From the NCBI GenBank assembly GCA_947568835.1, contig OX387603.1:22902651-22966650 (forward strand): a stretch of 64,000 bases of DNA. Reading direction: 5' to 3'. How positions within the stretch are numbered: position 1 is the first letter of the stretch; the number at the start of each line of letters is the position of its first letter. The position numbers and the translations under genes were made by a program. The notes under the pieces are model-generated. The model was given only the letters and a program-made list of their open reading frames with translations, ran no database searches and was not told the origin of the DNA. Positions 10,759 through 23,347 of the stretch are shown in pieces. The stretch is from Protonemura montana. Its lineage: Eukaryota > Arthropoda > Insecta > Plecoptera > Nemouridae.

Positions 10759-12313
10759 GTAAGTCTTTAAAGAGGCCGAGCTGCTTGGGGACCGGGGTTC
10801 CTTTATTGAGAAATGGAGCGCACATACACAAGCGTAGAAAGGAAGTAGTTTCGATTTTCGAGTACAATATCATGCGTGTTTTATAGTAGAATGTCTTAAG
10901 AAATTCGTCTTCCTCTGTCATTAGGGAGCATTCCATTTTATGCAAGAATTACAGTGGTTTATTGCATAGTTGCGCCGGGAATTACATGTCTTTACGATGG
11001 ATTCTAACGGAAACAATTTTACACGAAGTTTTAATAGTGGAGTAGGTCGAGAGGGTTTCTCAGTAGATTTTCAACATTTAAATCCGCTTCTCCAAGTTTT
11101 TAGCAAAACTCTACACAAGAATAAGATTTGTGGAAATTCAATCTGCACACTTTTAAATGTTTGGCAAAGCGAGGATGGGCAACGAGGTTTCATTTTCTTT
11201 TCAAATTAATCACACCGTTTTATACGTTCGCTATTTTTAACCAAGAGTGTACGTTGAGGGAAGAGACATGTTCTAATCCTGTAAATAACAGACGATGCCC
11301 GTAAAGACCTTATAAAGAGTCTAAAAGAGGAGAGGGAAAAAAAAACTCGGGTTGGCTGAAATAAGTTTATCGCTCTCTGCAACTACGAGCGGGAAAAGTT
11401 TCGATCGCTCGCCGTGATGAACACCGAGAGCGAGTTTGTATCATTTTTTGATTAAACCACGAGATGGTGATATTATAAATCTTTTTCGACACTTCGGGAT
11501 GAAACAGTTGGGATTAATCTCAGCATGGACGCTCGGTGTGTATGGTGATACCTAGCTAGAGTATTTAGAGTTTCACCTCGTGCTTTGGAACCAAGGCTCT
11601 GCGCTAAAATCCTAGCACGCCCTTTTGTGCTTTTCAAACTTTGTCAACGTGAACCACATCACTACAGATTATGCTGCGATCAAAAAGATTACACAACCTA
11701 AACCCAGTTGACGACATACAACGTATCACTGTATTCTGTTTCACTTTCTTAGAGGAAGTCAATTTCTTAGTGCATGGTTTATGGATTCCTTCAATTTTCC
11801 ACACATTTTTCTTGAGATAGAATATATGACCGAGCTGACGCTGACCATTACTTGCACAGAACGTGCCGGTCCTCACTCAGCTTTGACGAAGATGTTACAG
11901 TTCAAACATCATGACTTATCAGCGACGGCAACTGCATTTAAGAATGTAGTACACATGCAGGTTCGAAACTCTTACGTTTCTAGGTTCCGCGGTTTCTGGA
12001 ATTCTCGACATATCACATCAGTGGGAATAAACGACACTCATTTCTTTAACAAGAATTCACCGACCTCGCATGTAGATTTACCTATAAAGTTTTGGAGTAA
12101 CGCGAACTCAGCACAGGCAGAGAAAGCAAACACATGTCGGACGTTCAGAGTGTATGCACTTACTCTTTAAATCCGATTTTTTTGTGTCGCTACAAATTGC
12201 CACTGATGATCGTGCCTAATTTATGAACGGCTCAATCCAATATTCTCTTCAGTTATCTGGAAATTCTCATGTTAACTCCAAAAGTTCACCAAAAATTGAA
12301 CCATTCCCCAACA

Positions 12314-12340
12314 CAACAAACAAACAAACAAACAAACACA
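12314..12340 (+). repeat. (AAAC)n microsatellite
   Basis: About six CAAA units in a row. Confidence 0.85.
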
Positions 12341-12639
12341 ACAACAAAATATCTTTCCTGATTAGCTGTGAATTGCCACCTCATACACAATGAATTTCTT
12401 TAACGGACCTGGCGATCGTAATTAATGCTGCACATCCTATTCTAGCATCACTGCTGAGCCGTCTAAATGTCCGGGTTAGTCTCTTATACGAATTCCTCAA
12501 ACTTACTCGGCGCGTTGCTTGAGATGTTATATCGAAAGCATCATTTTGCACTAACCATAATTTAATTACTCTAGCCACCGTTGCCCCAGCTCGGTTCATT
12601 CATGGTCTGAGAGCAGAGTTTTTTCTCTTACCATTACAC

Positions 12640-12905
12640 CACCGCCCCTGCGCCCTGCGCCCTGTGTCGGGTGCCCCGCCCCGCGCAGCGCATCGCACCA
12701 CGTGACCTAGGTTCCGCGGTTCTGGGTCAGGTCATAACCCAGCGTCCCGAAATAGACCCACCACCCCCCACCCTCAACGCGTCCCGTGACGTCAGGGGGT
12801 GCGCGGTGTCCAGGCGGGCTGGGGTAAATGGAGGAGGGGGGCGCACACCTAGCACACAAGGGGTCACCGAAAAACACCGGCGAAAAACCGCAAAGATGAG
12901 ACATT
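12640..12905. promoter_or_regulatory. CpG-rich island, candidate promoter
   Basis: This 265-bp patch is strikingly GC- and CpG-rich within AT-rich DNA. It contains a GC-box-like CCCCGCCCC near 12675, an E-box CACGTG near 12699 and a full CRE-like TGACGTCA near 12786. On the minus strand a splice donor (ATG|GTAAGAG near 12628) sits at its left edge, which would suit a first exon transcribed leftward. On the plus strand only a 22-codon ORF follows. This combination is typical of a promoter, but direction and target gene are unknown. Confidence 0.4.
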
Positions 12906-15868
12906 TTTGTCGGGCTAGGCGCTCGATTGAACGACGCGCCCTTTGTTATTTCCGATGGTTTTAGAGGTACGGTACCATGAGAGCATACCTCAACTTAACC
13001 TAACTGCGCAGTTGGCCGTGGTGGAGGTGCCGTGTTTTTATCTTAGCTTTACTTACCTAGTTTTCACCAAACTGTTGACGGGTGACGCACGTGCCGAGCG
13101 GTGTTATTTAAAGTTCAGGGTGGAGTTGGTTAAGCAGTACGGCATCATCGCTAGAATTCCGCTCAATATCAATCACCCACGGCATTATCTAAGGCTGTTT
13201 TATGACACAAACTACGTCATACTCTCACATAAGAAGCACCTGTGGATTGGGAGAGTTTGCTATATTATTTTGAAACTTGAATTTGTAAAAGGAGTTGGTT
13301 TTTAGAAATCATTCGGCGGAGGAGAATTGTAGGGATGCTAGAAAAACGAAGCACAAGCGCACAAGATTGAAGCATTTTTCTCGAGAAGATGTACGAGGTT
13401 AAGTGTTTGATGCAAAAGAAAGCTAAAATGAGCTTTTCAACTGTTAGAATATGGTTGGTCTATAGTTTCCGTACATGTCTTTATATTTGATCAATTTCTC
13501 TTTCCCTAGAGGAAAAAAGGATTGAGAAACTTTAACAACCAATTTTATACATGTTGCCGGGGCTGAGCGGACGACATTTGAAATTTCGAATTACGGTATG
13601 AGACTTACCTGAAAAGTCCTGCTTTTGTTAGGAGATTTCACGACAATACCTATGTACAAGTAATATTAAATCAACGTTGGCATTTTCCTATAAGTACTTC
13701 TTACGATCGCTGCGAAATTACTATTGCAATGTCTTTAATCCAACCTCTTTGATGAATACCGTGTCATATACCAGAGACCACTGTTACCGTGAGCTATCAC
13801 AGCGCCGTATCACCATTTTAGAGTATTTATAACTGTAAAGCGACATCCACCAAAGTAGAAAAAAAACAAAAATTTGAACGAATCATTTTATTTTTTCAAA
13901 ATCATAATTCCATTGGACATTATTACCAGAAAAAAGAAATGCTTAACATTTAGATATTTTGAATGAAAATATATAATTTATAGAATAGCAATATTCTAGG
14001 TATAGCTACACTTCATTGCCAGTCTTTATAGGAGTTAAAAAAATATTTTGGAAACGAGGATGTTTTTTCATTTTTGTAATATCATTTCGTATGTTGGCAT
14101 GCAATATTCCATGGGTAGGGTCCATCCACATGGATTGATGGATGATCAGGCAGTGAATGCTCACGCAGTAGAAAGAACTTTCCGACAAACTTAATTAGAT
14201 CAAGAGGCAAATGGTTCCTAACCAGTGTATTTATGTATCAAGAAATGTTTCGGTTCTTAAAGACACGTGGCAGCGTGCTAATGAAGTCTTTTAATGCATG
14301 CGTGCTTGGTGAAATTATAATCAAGTTCTTAAAATAATGAAGCCTTGTTATTATTGAATGCAAGGGAATTGAATTTAATTATAATCTGTTCGGCATGCCA
14401 GTTCTGATTTGCATAATGTGCAATATCAGGAGAAAATTGTAGCAAGAACATTCATGAAGTCAATACAACTTCATGAATATGATCTTATTATTAAGAATTT
14501 AAAACTTCTTGCAGCATTTGTTTTTTAAATTGTTTACTCTGTGTTTACTTTATGCAAAATGAAATCCAATGCACTGGGTTTGTTGATTCTACCTCACAAA
14601 GATACAAAGAAGACAACTAGGGAAGGGACGAGGTGGTGCAGTCATGCAATTCTTGCCGTTGCCAATAGAAATCATTCTTTTGCCACAAAACTGGATTAAC
14701 TGATATTCCGATGCCCTCGATATAGCAGTACCATACACAGGTGTATTCTATTATATTTCCCATAGCTTGTTGTTTTCGTAAAAGGATTTTTTTTCTTAAT
14801 GTGTATGGTATAAGTGATCGGTACAAGAATCTTAAAATATCTCTCGACACATCGGTGTGGTTAATTGGCAAAAGCAAAAAGAATTTCACATTCGGTTTTG
14901 GACGAACAATAAATGGGATCTTTTCTGGTCAGTCAACAACGTTTTTGAAAACGCGGACAAGGAAACGAGAGCTTCAATTCTGACATTTCTGTTTTTTATA
15001 CCGTGCATATATGCGACATTCAACAAATATTGAAAGCTCTTAGCAATGAATTTGAATTCTCTCATGCGAAGAGCGAGAAAAAAAAAAGTGTTTGCAGTTT
15101 GCACCAATTTTGAGAATCGAAACAGCGGACTCGTCACTGTAAGAGATGTGTTGTTGTAGGCATTTTCTTCGGTGTGTATGTGTGAGTGCGCTATTTCAAC
15201 ATGAAGCGACGCCAAGGACGCACTAATCAGGTACAAGTGCTCTCGTGCAATGCTGCTTCGGTGAAGGTATCAAAAGAAAGTCCTGAAAGAGCGGGTGTGC
15301 AGTGAATGGGCATCCTCAAGATTGATGTAATACCAAATCGTCTTTGGTTGAATCTTCCTGGAAACGAAGGAACGAAACGGCGGGGTGTTTGCGGGCTATT
15401 TGCGGTCGACACTGCGTTTTCCGTGGCAGCTCTCTGTCCGGGACAGACTCTCTCTTACTTGAAACGCGACCCAATGCAGCATTTCGTAGCGTTATTAGAT
15501 GTAAGGATTATATGTGAAATATAGCAAATAAAGACCCCCTTACTGGCTGAGGCATTTTATTAATCATTATTTTTTTTATATATATATACTTATACTTCCT
15601 GTGGGCACGAACATGCTGACGATATGATTCTCACATACATTATAATTAATAATCAATCATAATTAATAATAATAAATTAATAATATTATAGTAAAATATA
15701 CACATGTACAATATTTGTATTCCTAAAATTACGAATCATCGCACTTCATGGATGTGATACATCATTTTCCTGATCTGTCTCACCTAGTTAGATTTATATA
15801 CTTTTGTTGCATTCAAGTGTTTGAAATATTCAGGCTTGATTGTTTTCTGAGTGAGATTTTACAAAGTA

Positions 15869-16118
15869 ACTGGCAAGTGTGTGTCGAATCGGAAACGAAA
15901 ACCCTATGTCTCTATATCAAACTGAGGGTCAGCTCGGTCTGTTTGGAAGAGGATCGCCCGCGGGCTGTTCGAGCTCGGAGGACTCGACTATATATACCTA
16001 CAGAAGGAAATCTGCTCAAACTCGTGCTCTCAGAGAAGCCCGTAGCTTTCACGGTACCAGCATACGGCAAATTCCCGATATATATAATAACGTCTCGACC
16101 GAACAAATACGTTTTTGA
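15869..16118 (+). CDS. Candidate 3'-terminal coding exon, unrecognised
   Basis: About 78 codons run from after a TAA at about 15864-15866 to TGA at 16116-16118. The patch is GC-richer than its flanks. The reading includes NENPMSLYQTEGQLGLF, SSSEDSTIYTYRRKSAQ and a C-terminus IRQIPDIYNNVSTEQIRF, a composition typical of a cytoplasmic tail rather than random DNA. An AATAAA lies 140 bases after the stop. The acceptor (GGCAAG near 15873) is weak. Another frame is open from 15748 to 16257 (169 codons) but is Phe/Ile/Leu-rich at both ends, as AT-rich chance ORFs are. No family is recognised. Confidence 0.35.
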
Positions 16119-16258
16119 GTCGAGTGATCAAACACAAAAAAAGTGTATATATTTCCTGTTAGAAATTACCACAAATACATTCAATAATGGTACTCCCTCA
16201 AAACACAGATATATTATTATTATTTTTTTTTTATTAATGCTTTTCACTTTCGATTGAA

Positions 16259-16264
16259 AATAAA
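16259..16264 (+). promoter_or_regulatory. AATAAA polyadenylation signal
   Basis: A canonical hexamer 140 bases downstream of the candidate terminal exon's stop codon. Confidence 0.35.
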
Positions 16265-19200
16265 ACCACACAGAGTGCAACGTGCTTCTATTCCTACTAT
16301 AATATCATTTTAAATATAACAGTAAAGGTGATGGCAGGAGGCATCAATATCACAATGTCACAGTGTAAGTGCACAGGTATAGAAACGTTCACGTGCGGTA
16401 TTACAAATATAGTGTATGCTGCTAAGAATCGTGCTCTTCATTTAAACATTAATATCAAAAAGAACATTTTATGGTTTAAATTGGTGTGAGTGTGAGTGTG
16501 TATGTGTGTAGGTGAGTGGGTTTGTGTGAGACAGTGCATAATATATTTTATAATCATCTTCAAAGTCGAGAATTTTATACTTTTCATAATGATTCGGTGC
16601 ATTAAAATGACTAGCAACGTAAACAATAACGTGTGAGTTCAGTGAAATTCAAAACGAGGAATACAATGAAAGCCAAACATGTATATTTATGATTATATTA
16701 TTATATATCTTCGAGGGGTGGGGTTCCTTCCTGGTGGGGGGGTATGCTGGTTGATTTCACTCTGGGGTTTCTTGCGGTTAGGATGCCATTTTCACTATCC
16801 TTTTTTGGGAACAGTTTTAGGTACGCCATGCAATGACTGCGCAGGCAGTAAAGAAGGAGGCGGCCGAATGTGATAAAACATCCATCACAGTTTAAAAATA
16901 ACCAAAAAACGAACTGAAACTATTTCGACGAATTGCTTCGCTTTGTAACGTGTAGTACTGAATTGTAACTCGGGAACTCGGGATCCAGTTCTCATCACCG
17001 AGACTTGAAGCCGTGACAATGTAAAGCATTGGCTGCTCAGGATTTGTGGATTCACCACTGGGATCTCAGCGGAAGTTTTATTGAACTATTGCCCGTTGTT
17101 GCCTATAGGTCTCTGCAGCATGGAATGCTAGAATTTCTGTTTGAAAAGCGTCTTCTCCAATGAACTCGACTTTGACCAATTAAGGATGTTCTGTACAGCA
17201 CGCGGTGACTTCATACTATATCCTTAAACGGCTGCCTTCAACAGGATAACTATATATTTGTTAAGTAGGCCAGGTTATACTTGTTGTGTCCGTTTTTTCC
17301 TCAATTCCATCACACAATCTCACTGTGTTCCACCCCGGAGGCTTGCTACTGCAGGCGGCGCGTCAGCAAGGAGCGTGGTGCCTACTACCACTGAGCCAAT
17401 GCAGACCATCGACGTCTGCAGCAGCGAGCCTCTGGATTGATCACAGTGATCACAACTCTTGTCCTAACTTGTTTATCAGCCTTTCATTCTCATTCTTTTC
17501 ATATATTTTGCATATTATATTATAACTGCTTTTAATCGTAATATATATTATATTTACAAGACTATTTTAACTTATCATAAAGGCCATGTTTGAAGTTTTT
17601 CACAAATTAGCTATGAAAGTGAAGTCATTTCACAACAGAGTGGCTCTGGCTATACAAGAACAAGGAAACGTCGCTTAAATGAATGACAATATATATTTTT
17701 TTGCGCCGGAAAGTTTGCTTTCCCGTTCCCGTACGATTCGAAAGAAAATTCGATGTAGTTGCTCATATATCAATTAAATGCGTCAAACATTTTTCTCACT
17801 CAATTAATCAAGATGGCTGCTTATACTTATTTTATTTTCTACTCATTTAACAAAACCTTCCTTTTAATGAACGTAAATGTCTGTCGATTTGCCTTGCACA
17901 TTTCCTTTCTTTTCAACTGTTCGTCGTTCCACAAAATTCCATCGTCCCACTCTCACGAAATTCAACGACAACATGCACATTCATTTGAACAATACCTCGA
18001 ACAAGAACTCGCAACGTCACGGCTGACCAAATAGAGCCGTGCTTCGAAAAGGACAAAGATAATTTCAAATTTTTTAATTGTTTTATCATAAAGATTTGAT
18101 TTACCGCGGCAAGAACCAATCGCGGAACAATGTTTCCAAAACGAACCCCGCCTGAGAACTAACTCGGTGGCTCAGGACAATCATTAATGATCATCTGCCG
18201 AGGCTCCCGGACGGAATTCACTGTATAAGCTAACTTTTTTTGCTGACGTTTCTGAGATGCAAGACGAAATAAGAGTCCAGCCTCCAAATATGCATATTGT
18301 CATTACACCATTTCATGATTTCTTTACCCAAAATCAACTAAGAAATCCAAACGACAGGCAAATTCCTTGCACAAAGATCACTCCGTAAGCAATGTGGCGT
18401 GATGGTATTTTACACAAATGCTTTACCTCTCTACTAATGTGGCATATGGATACTTTTGCAGGGGTGACGTCTAGAATAACTGGCACAACACTGACATTAT
18501 ATAATTACGATAATTGATTAAAACGGTGGACCCCTGCATCAGAATGCCCCATTTAAACAGGCGGCGGGTATATGATTTCCCTCCCTAATTTATCTTAATT
18601 GCGTGGTGCTCATAGTCGACTATTTACACTTATACCACAACATCGATACACCAATTGAAGCAACAATATTCCATTGCGCTACACTCAATTACACAATATG
18701 ACTTAAATTTATATATATATATATGAACATCGAGTAATTCACATCGTACATTTTTTTTTTGCTTTTTCAACACAAAGTTTGATATTTTTTTTTGTCTTTT
18801 TCCTCTTTTGTCTGTGCATTTGGATCTAGGTACTTATAATTATTAATAAAGATATATCAGCTCGTGAAGCACACACACTGTTCTTCGGAGGGAAATCAAC
18901 CCCACGCGCGCGTTTTTGAAAACTCCAAACTTTCTCGACGCTTGCCGCAGCCAAAAACCTTCGTTAAAACTTGTCATCTTTTCACATGCGTTTCGGCTTA
19001 CAAACCAAGAACAATCATTTTAAAACTAGAACTTGTTGATAATAGCAATGAAACAATCATGATTGGAGCGGTCGCCTGCCGAGGCTCTTGGCAGGAAACG
19101 CGAAATTTTCTACGGCAATAAATAAACCAAACATCCTGATTAATATTTTAACTTTTTTTTCTCTTATATTCTTGTTTGAACGCCTCTAAAATTCATCTGG

Positions 19201-20160
19201 TAACTACGTATTGTTCGTCTTCGAACAACCTGGAAGCTTCTCGAATGTCTATTTTTATAATAACATTCAAATTTTGCAGCCATCTTGCAATTGATTTCAA
19301 AAAACGAATCCGCAGCTTAAACCAAAGAGTACAATTTTAACTGTTAATTAACGAGCTAAAGTGAAATCCTGAGATAACCAATGTAACGCTAGAACTATAC
19401 CAAGTGGATTTCTGCACTATCGTTCAGGGGTGTAACCCAACCTACGTCGCACGGAAGTCACCTTAGGAATGTGTAGGAACCCTGACGTGTCGCCTGGGAG
19501 CGAGAGAACGCCATCACAATCTTTGCATGTCAGTATTATTTAGGCATTATTACTACTATCTATTGCATCTCGATTTCATGAAACAGAAACATTTCCCTTA
19601 AAAAACTCTACACCCATGTGTGCACTGTTTGAATATTTTCTTGCAAATAGGCCTTGTAACTTGAACTTTGTTATATTTTTAAAAGTAATCAAAGAAATCA
19701 ATGATGAATATTTAAACTGATATAACAGTACTTAATATTTGCCAATGCCGACATTCTGTTAACCCAAACACTTTCAAGTTATCTTAGGGTAAATTTAGCA
19801 TTGACAGTGACATTCCAAGGTTTTAACGCATGCTGTATCCACCATCCAGGATAGCAATAATCGTCTGGGATAGCAGCTAACCGAACCGAATGTCAGTTAT
19901 TTTTTTTTGGGTGTTTATTTGACAATAACAGGGGTTGGTTTACTGTGAAACAATATCTGTACTCGTTCCTTCCCTGTGGCATGGCGTCCACTGGTTAAGG
20001 CAAGCTTTACCTTGTTCCGGTTGATCAAGTACGATAAACGAGACACTGATATCCGAGTACCAATTGCGCACTGAAATAATTTCAAGGGAGATGATCATTC
20101 CAGGGCCAGCGTTTCAGGATTTGCGTGTCCTCGCGTTTGCTCGCTAGTGTAATAGCCATT
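16265..20160. other. Non-coding stretch between convergent candidate transcripts
   Basis: This holds a TG-rich run near 16485-16525, the tRNA-like remnant at 17325-17399, a short palindrome (TGATCAC-A-GTGATCA near 17436) and TA-rich runs near 18710. ORFs here show no motif. Confidence 0.5.
17325..17399 (-). mobile_element. tRNA-like box A/box B remnant, possible old SINE head
   Basis: On the minus strand, TTGGCTCAGTGGTAG (17384-17399) matches the tRNA box A consensus almost exactly. A degenerate box B-like GGGGTGGAACAC lies about 50 bases downstream (17325-17336). No cloverleaf or acceptor stem can be drawn, so it is not a working tRNA gene. A decayed tRNA-derived SINE is the simplest explanation, but the spacing could be coincidental. 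Confidence 0.3.
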
Positions 20161-20166
20161 TTTATT
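20161..20166 (-). promoter_or_regulatory. Polyadenylation signal of the LDLa-protein gene
   Basis: On the minus strand this reads AATAAA, about 385 bases after the stop of the LDLa gene's terminal exon. It is the first canonical hexamer I see in that direction. Confidence 0.45.
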
Positions 20167-20548
20167 TTTGCTCGCTGTTCTTCATTCATTGGAAGCAGCG
20201 GCAGTCCTTAACGGACTTGAATCCAAGTCCCTTGGGACAAAGAATCTAATACTTCCTAGTGTCCACCGGAATCGGAAAAAATCTTTCCGTAAGGGCATTC
20301 CTTGTGTATAATTCCCGTTTTAAGGTTTAAGTTTTTTTTTTGTTAGCAATTTTACATGGAACTTGTTTGGAATGATGATGGCTCTTTTAATGGAATGGCA
20401 TTTAGAGAGTGAGGTACAACAGTAGACGAAATAAAAATGGGAATATAGATTTCTCGTTTTCATATTCTGACGAATTTCTTGTTTGTATTCTGTTTTCCCG
20501 TACTGTTTGTTGACGTATTGCCTCCGAGTCCGGTTGAAGTCCTGTGTC

Positions 20549-20608
20549 TTAGCGTCCTCTTGCCCACCTTAGCAGTGCGTCGGCCAGGACATCCAGATGC
20601 GCTTTCGT
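20549..20608 (-). CDS. LDLa-domain secreted protein, terminal coding exon
   Basis: On the minus strand an acceptor (TTCCTGTTGCAG) is followed by 19 codons, TKAHLDVLADALLRWARGR, and TAA. It starts in phase 0, exactly matching the phase-0 end of the LDLa exon 2.7 kb away, so the junction reads MFYKT-TKAHLDV. I recall this tail, joined directly to an LDLa module, as conserved in arthropod secreted LDLa proteins. The amphipathic AHLDVLADALLRW helix followed by basic RGR suggests a functional C-terminus rather than a membrane anchor. I cannot recall an agreed gene name; a neuropeptide-like precursor or a jelly-belly-type ligand are alternatives. It is too short to appear as a long ORF but is certain as an exon. 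Confidence 0.85.
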   Translation of the reverse strand, partial: TKAHLDVLADALLRWARGR

Positions 20609-23347
20609 CTGCAACAGGAAGAATAAATGGTCCAGGCAATGTACAACATAGGCACAACGAGCTGCACGCTAGAACGAGGATAGGTTTTCTACACATTAAT
20701 CTTCTGTTATAATGTTAAAGCGATGGCGAGATTTTGGGTCATGTCTGAAACCAAATATTGGCCCGTTCAGAGTCTTTCAAAATTTTCAATTTGAATCTTA
20801 CATTGCTTTTTCCTGTTTAATGCTAGGCGTGTCATTGTTTGAACTAATCTCCCTAGAAACGAATCTGTAGTAAAGTTGACATGACGCTCGTTGCCGGGAA
20901 GACAGAGAGGGAGCGAGTCGTTCTACAGTTCGTTTGTATTCTTGGCGCACCCCGTGCTGATTACCGCGCGCCTCTCCTCTGTAACTGTCGCGGTGGCGAC
21001 CACCCGGCCAAATACATCATCGCAATTCGCACGCAAGCCAGCTAACCTGGATCTGAACCAAGGAATATCTCACGTAGTGTTTAACAAGCAGTGACGTCCG
21101 TGTATGCGCCATGTAGTAGACCCTCCGGCAGCGGGTAGGGGGCGAAGATGATAGCCCATCTGAGACCTGCTCCATGCGCTGTACTTGATTACCTAAGACT
21201 TGCCGAACTCTATGTGCGCTCGGTACGTGGCAATGCAGCGAGCACGATACGGTTCGCTGTGCTTGCAACCTATTTTTAGACAGTACACCGTCGTATTTTA
21301 AAACAAGGTATGAATGAATTGGATCTGGTGTAAAGCGCGCGAATAGATTCTTGCCGTGAGTCAGGTGTTTTATTTTTCTCTCTGCTTGAGCAGTACAGCA
21401 TTCATAAAACGAGTGTCGGGCAAATTCAATTACTCATGAGCATGAGCCGAGCTGAGAGGAGCCCACTGAAATGTTATACTGCCAAAGGAGAAAATCTCGC
21501 GCGCGCAGCAGTGCAAAATAGAGTTTTATGCCCCGGCATTAAATTGACATAAAAGACTAGCTGGTTTTTATTTAGATTTTCACATTTTTGAAGACAATTT
21601 TCCGCATGAAATGTTAATTCTTCGTGAAATTTTCTTTGCGTTTAAATATAACATTTCACAATATCTTAAGACAAAAGCACTAAAGGTAATGCATAGTCCA
21701 TGTTTAGCAAACACGACGCTGAAAACATCCTGCCGCGCTCTGTCTCTGCCCCGCACATCCGTCCTAAAAGCTGGCGTCGCTCGCGTCGCGACGTTCACGA
21801 CGCCAATTCATGTCGTTGAAAAGTTTGTTTCAAAAATGAGAAAGCTTGGCCGCTCGCACACCTGCGCTTGGATATCTCACTGGCGTAGCACGCGTCATCA
21901 ACGACGCACCACCTAGGATGTTATCTTGCAAGATTGATCCGTTCAATTCCTTACACAAGAATGTCCAATCAATAAGTTCATTCAGAACGCGGCGAACGCG
22001 CGACGGAACATCAAACAACTCTGTTCAAACTACAAACGTGAATTTCAATGCTTAACCCATTCACGTCGCCGGCGAGGGTCCGGAGTTCGATGTTGTTGCC
22101 GAGGCGCTAGACACTTTCACGAAGAAAACTTGGGTCATATTCTTCGTCCTGTTTTCGAAACGTCGAGACTCGGCAAGGCGCGCGAGTGAAATTTGTAGAG
22201 TGCTGGCAAGAACTTTGCGGAGGTGTCTCGAAAAAAAAAAAAACACTCTAAGAAAGCCGAGAGAAATGGATGCTGTATAAACACGGAAATTTTAAACTCC
22301 ACTGCCGGGCTGGATGAGTTTCACTCTCAATTACAAGTTTTACATCCAAGTTGTGCGAGATTTACATTCATACTCGAACAGTGATTTGGATGGCTTTAAG
22401 CGAATTATTGTTTTAAATTGCAAATACTTGCGATTGATTCCAGCAAATTTGATCCCATATTATTTCTACACGCTACCAATTCTGCAAAAGGACCGTCACA
22501 ATGTTTGGGATGAAATCACAGTAATATGACTGGCGATCGTGTAGGCTGTCGGGAGCTTTATGTCATCACTAGAAGCTTTGAAACAGGCCGTGACTTCGAT
22601 GTTTCTCATTCGACAAAGTTTCACATCGATCCCTCAAGAGAGAGTTGCATGGAACGTGCAACATTTTTCATCCACCGTGTCAAACTTTCAAGACCTTGTA
22701 TTGAAACTCCTGGACGCAGCCCGCAGAGCAAACCTGGCACCTCCACATTAAGGCTGTAAGCATTGGGTGCTCAGGTCTATTTATAGGCTTACTGGATACA
22801 ACTAATCGGTCAAACCACTCGTCCGATCGCAACGAAACAAAAACTAGGCGACTCATCACAATATTGGCAACAGATTGAAACTTTTTTAAATAAAAAATAT
22901 TATTTTGTCGCGTTGTAAAAGGGCCGGTTAAATATGGGTTTTCCGGTGTTTTTCAGAAAAAAAGCTGAAGGTCCCACATTTCTTCAATCTGTTAACACTA
23001 CTTAACTACACATAAAAAAATAGAGCTAACTATTTTGATTAGCCTCTCTTATTAGTTGCATCCAGTTATTATATATATATTATTATAGAATTAATTTTCT
23101 AGAAAATGTGCACTAAAAGAGATTCTTTTAGTTGCTGAAACAGTTTTCACCAACCCCAATTAAAGAATAAAAAGTAAGATTTAGTTCCCTGGATCCCCCA
23201 GAAAAAGGAGATGAAAGCGATTCCTACTAACATTTCCCCAAGAAATAATTTCTGTCTATCATTTGCAAACATCGGTTTGGCGACAAACGTGTCACGTGCA
23301 ATCGACCTATTGACCGCGCAATCGACACACACCACACACAAACTCAC
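20609..23347 (-). other. Intron of the LDLa-protein gene (2739 bp)
   Basis: The donor GTGAGT (minus strand, 23342-23347) and acceptor TTGCAG (20609-20614) bound this intron in phase 0. It contains one copy of the dispersed GACGCAGCCCGCAGAGCA repeat at 22709-22747 and a small hairpin near 23111. ORFs inside it on either strand show no motif. Confidence 0.8.
22709..22747 (+). repeat. Dispersed ~38-bp repeat, copy 1
   Basis: It begins CCTGGACGCAGCCCGCAGAG and ends AACCTGGCACCTCCAC. It is nearly identical to copies near 36.6 kb and 41.1 kb, while the flanks are unrelated. Confidence 0.8.

Larger units (their letters stand above)
10759..15868. other. Non-coding stretch with one GC-rich island
   Basis: The only strong features are an (AAAC)n run at 12314-12340 and the CpG island at 12640-12905. 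Open frames such as 11781-12170 and 12943-13305 show no motif and have AT-rich, non-coding composition. Confidence 0.45.

Noticed and set aside
15748-16257. 169-codon plus-strand ORF as a gene
   Set aside because: Ends are Phe/Ile/Leu-rich as expected from AT-rich DNA. The shorter overlapping frame looks more protein-like and ends near a polyadenylation signal.
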